Positions 62,324-64,000 of a stretch of 64,000 nt of DNA are shown piece by piece. Location of the stretch: positions 124,001 to 188,000 of the forward strand of contig CAZQDZ010000001.1 of NCBI GenBank assembly GCA_964591455.1, given 5' to 3'. Both the position numbers and the translations under genes were made by a program. Positions within the stretch are counted from its first letter, which is position 1, and each line of letters begins with the position of its first letter. Below the pieces are notes generated by a model, which worked only from the letters and a program-made list of their open reading frames with translations, was not told where the DNA came from and made no database searches. Origin of the DNA: RFSX01 sp964591455. GTDB taxonomy: Bacteria > Bacteroidota > Bacteroidia > Chitinophagales > Saprospiraceae.

Positions 62324-62844
62324 TGATTAGAGCATTATTTATTTCAGCATTCTTGTTTTCTACAACACTTTTATCAGCACAGACTACACCAGAAGAGAAT
62401 CCTGCCGCTAAGAGTATGGAAGATGCTTTGTCTGAAATGTCTAAGATGATGGACACAATGGACATGTCAAGCTTGATGAAAGGACTTGACTTGGAAAAAA
62501 TCATGGGAGGTTCTGATTTTGAATCTATGTTTGAGATGATGGATTCTATGGACCTAAATCAATTATTTGGCGGCAGCCAAGAGCTTGAGAGTTTTGGGAT
62601 GGGGAATGAAGATTTTGAGAAGATGATGAAAGAAAGCATGAAAATGCTGGAAGGTGTGGATATGAATGAGATGATGAAGTTGCTGGAAGGAGTGGATATG
62701 AATGAGGTGATGAAAATGTTTGAAGGCATGGATATGAACGAAATGATGAAAATGTTTGAGGGCATAAATCCTGAAGACCTGAACATCGTACCCCCTACTT
62801 CTCCAACTGAGGACTCTCAGAAAAGGAAAAAGAAAAAGCTCTAG
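62323..62844 (+). CDS. Secreted Met-rich repeat protein
   Basis: A 173-aa exported protein with a signal peptide (MIRALFISAFLFSTTLLSAQ) and a mature chain rich in Met, Glu, Asp and Lys. Residues about 106-153 are four tandem 12-residue units of the type MKMLEGVDMNEM, preceded by diverged copies (about 35-100). Each unit should form a short amphipathic helix, perhaps a coiled or solenoid rod. Methionine-rich repeats can bind copper, but this is speculation. Ends in a Lys-rich tail. No family recognised. Coupled to the gene before it by a shared base. Confidence 0.6.
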   Translation: MIRALFISAFLFSTTLLSAQTTPEENPAAKSMEDALSEMSKMMDTMDMSSLMKGLDLEKIMGGSDFESMFEMMDSMDLNQLFGGSQELESFGMGNEDFEKMMKESMKMLEGVDMNEMMKLLEGVDMNEVMKMFEGMDMNEMMKMFEGINPEDLNIVPPTSPTEDSQKRKKKKL

Positions 62845-62937
62845 GATTATTAGTCTGTGGGTATAACGGATTAATCTGATATACAGCGATCCAGCTATTT
62901 ATTTAGTATTATTGTAATATGTACACAAACAGTAACA

Positions 62938-63336
62938 ATGAAGGTATTAGATAAAGTTAGAGTCATATTATACAGATGTCATGAGAAAGGATTGGAAGTT
63001 CTACTGATAGAACCTAATCTGAAAAAGGACCCTTCAGCGTGGAAAGCATTTCCAAAGGCTAGATTAGGGGAAGAGTATTATAACGGCATTTGCATTGATT
63101 CCACTTGCGCTAAAGGGCGCCCACTTAAGGTAGTAGCAATAGAGGCAGATTGGCACCAAATCCCTTCATTAAGAGGTATAATTAGACATGATGTAGAAAG
63201 ATTGAAGTCTAAGGTCAGCAAGTGCAACTATATAGGTATCAAGGAAGCAATGAAAGATATCATGCCTGACGAGTATGCAGCCTTGAAAGAATTAAAGGAT
63301 ATAATAGCTGACCGAAACTCATTGTTGTATATATAA
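62938..63336 (+). CDS. Degenerate Nudix-fold protein
   Basis: A 132-aa protein whose start (VRVILYRCHEKGLEVLLIEPN) and end match the beta-strand order of Nudix hydrolases. The Nudix box G-x5-E-x7-REUxEExGU is absent: the region after FPKARLG reads EEYYNGICIDSTCAKG without the Glu pair. It is therefore probably a catalytically inactive, ligand-binding member. Two Cys lie near 58-63. A terminator follows the gene. Confidence 0.6.
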   Translation: MKVLDKVRVILYRCHEKGLEVLLIEPNLKKDPSAWKAFPKARLGEEYYNGICIDSTCAKGRPLKVVAIEADWHQIPSLRGIIRHDVERLKSKVSKCNYIGIKEAMKDIMPDEYAALKELKDIIADRNSLLYI

Positions 63337-63354
63337 AGATGGCACAATGAATAA

Positions 63355-63391
63355 AAAAAAGGCTTTTGGATACAATCCAAAAGCCTTTTTT
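63355..63391. terminator. Bidirectional terminator
   Basis: Perfect 17-nt arms (63355-63371 and 63375-63391), 3-nt loop, A/T runs on both outer sides. It ends the Nudix-like gene on the plus strand and the convergent CDGSH gene on the minus strand. Confidence 0.92.
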
Positions 63392-63419
63392 ACTTTTAAG
63401 TACTCGTTATCTACTTGCT

Positions 63420-63662
63420 TTACAAGCTTTTGTGAGCACCATTACAAAAGCCATGTTCATTATCTGTTTGTTTGCACGTACAGAAATGAATGTCTTTGTC
63501 TTCAGTAGCTTCATAACGGATTGGCGTAAATGAACCTCCCTTATGAGCACCATCGCAAAATGGTTGGTTACTACTTTCTCCGCAGGTGCACCAAGAATAT
63601 TTCTTTCCTTTCTCTACACTTACTTTAATAGGCGATTTGCCTGCAACTTTTCCTTTTTCCAT
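63420..63662 (-). CDS. Double-CDGSH iron-sulfur protein
   Basis: An 80-aa protein with two CDGSH-type [2Fe-2S] motifs: CTCGESSNQPFCDGAH at about 25-40 and CTCKQTDNEHGFCNGAH at about 61-77. Each gives three Cys and one His, as in mitoNEET relatives. The second has Asn for Asp in the core. Such small bacterial proteins bind two clusters and are thought to be redox or cluster-handling proteins. No signal peptide. Shares a terminator with the convergent Nudix-like gene. Confidence 0.92.
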   Translation of the reverse strand: MEKGKVAGKSPIKVSVEKGKKYSWCTCGESSNQPFCDGAHKGGSFTPIRYEATEDKDIHFCTCKQTDNEHGFCNGAHKSL

Positions 63663-63763
63663 GTTATACTTCTCTTTGCGTAATACACTGATAAAATATG
63701 TTTACATACCAATAACGCAAACATTAATCCAATCCCTAAAATCAACCATAATTATAACTTAAC

Positions 63764-64000
63764 TTACCAGCTGATATCATCATCTGAGGAAGTAGTGTCC
63801 TGAGTTTTGGTTTCCTCTGTTTTGGTTTCCTGAGTTGTCGTTTCCTGCGTTGTGCTTTCAGTGTTGGCAGTTTGCCCTTGCTCAGCCTCCAATCTCATCT
63901 TTTCTTCCCACTCTAGCTGTCTTTTTTCGTACAGTTCGTAGTCAAAATCAGGCATAAGTTCAGTCTTGACATGATTCACTGTTTCACTAAGACTGTTCAT
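63764..64000 (-). CDS. Thr/Glu-rich-tailed protein, possibly partial at the window edge
   Basis: The reading frame reaches the last base of the window, where an ATG lies, so the true start may be there or beyond. The 78 visible residues start with an acidic helical part (DFDYELYEKRQLEWEEKMRLE) followed by a Thr/Glu/Gln repeat (about 48-70, units like TTQE and KTEE) and end SSDDDISW. The tail is disordered-looking. No family recognised. The gene may be 5'-truncated. Confidence 0.5.
   Translation of the reverse strand: MNSLSETVNHVKTELMPDFDYELYEKRQLEWEEKMRLEAEQGQTANTESTTQETTTQETKTEETKTQDTTSSDDDISW

Noticed and set aside
62640..62770. Repeats as a CRISPR-like array
   Set aside because: The 36-bp units are contiguous without spacers and are coding in frame.
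1..64000. Mobile elements, prophage, CRISPR, tRNA or rRNA genes
   Set aside because: No transposase, integrase, phage or cas genes, no repeat-spacer array, and no cloverleaf or rRNA sequence were recognised by eye; a tRNAscan-SE and Rfam run would be decisive.

Overview
This window looks like ordinary chromosome from a free-living member of the Bacteroidota, probably near the Saprospiria/Chitinophagia. The lineage below phylum is inference. Evidence for the phylum: starts rarely have a Shine-Dalgarno sequence; several promoters match the Bacteroidota pattern TTTG-N19-TAnnTTTG; the primary sigma factor is short (about 288 aa, no region 1.1); and there are families largely restricted to this phylum (DUF3127, DUF4199, Lnb/DUF4105 membrane proteins, a large LptD, CarboxypepD_reg-like proteins, FKBP lipoproteins, ExbB/ExbD/ExbD/TonB). 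Base composition appears AT-rich and even. I see no insertion sequence, prophage, CRISPR array, tRNA or rRNA.

Layout. 1-8.8 kb: small secreted protein, GMC oxidoreductase, LPG-synthase-like membrane protein, a lipoprotein version of peptide deformylase, lycopene cyclase (crtY) back to back with folC, thioredoxin-like protein, YihY/BrkB protein and a thioesterase. 8.8-16.3 kb: a candidate envelope system made of a coiled-coil protein, a membrane-anchored PspA-like protein, a substrate-binding protein fused to an OmpA domain, a long permease and an ATPase. A 511-aa unknown gene and a 600-bp non-coding stretch with a possible small RNA/peptide gene interrupt it. 16.3-19.6 kb: meaB, an M23 peptidase and a peroxiredoxin. 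19.6-27.5 kb: small Bacteroidota-type proteins (one with an SSB-like tail), a thioredoxin lipoprotein, lon, an Lnb-like membrane protein and a CpcT/CpeT-like lipoprotein. 27.5-30.3 kb: metG and a helical-repeat protein.

30.3-35.8 kb: a seven-gene minus-strand operon (DUF4199, GT2, GT4, sugar-phosphate isomerase, two alpha/beta hydrolases, PAQR/hemolysin III). 35.9-41.6 kb: two FKBP lipoproteins, a phosphoglycerate-dehydrogenase-like gene, the ExbB-ExbD-ExbD-TonB set, and a second thioredoxin protein. 41.8-47.3 kb: methyltransferase and tag; alkaline phosphatase, dprA and a TMTC-like TPR membrane protein. 47.3-55.7 kb: beta-barrel protein, sucA, rpsT, an MCE/MlaD protein, a previously uncalled 50-aa ORF, and lptD. 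55.7-64 kb: GT-C-like membrane protein, secreted YciI protein, rpsO-pnp, rpoD, two proteins of unknown role (one with Met-rich 12-residue repeats), a degenerate Nudix protein, a double-CDGSH protein and a gene cut by or abutting the window end.

Much of the content serves the envelope: lipid-asymmetry or LPS transport (MlaD, LptD), TonB energy coupling, glycan synthesis, lipoprotein enzymes and the PspA/ABC/OmpA cluster. The remainder is core information processing. The best candidates for something undescribed are the PspA-OmpA-ABC cluster, the exported peptide deformylase, and the small genes at 11365-11427 and 52564-52716.
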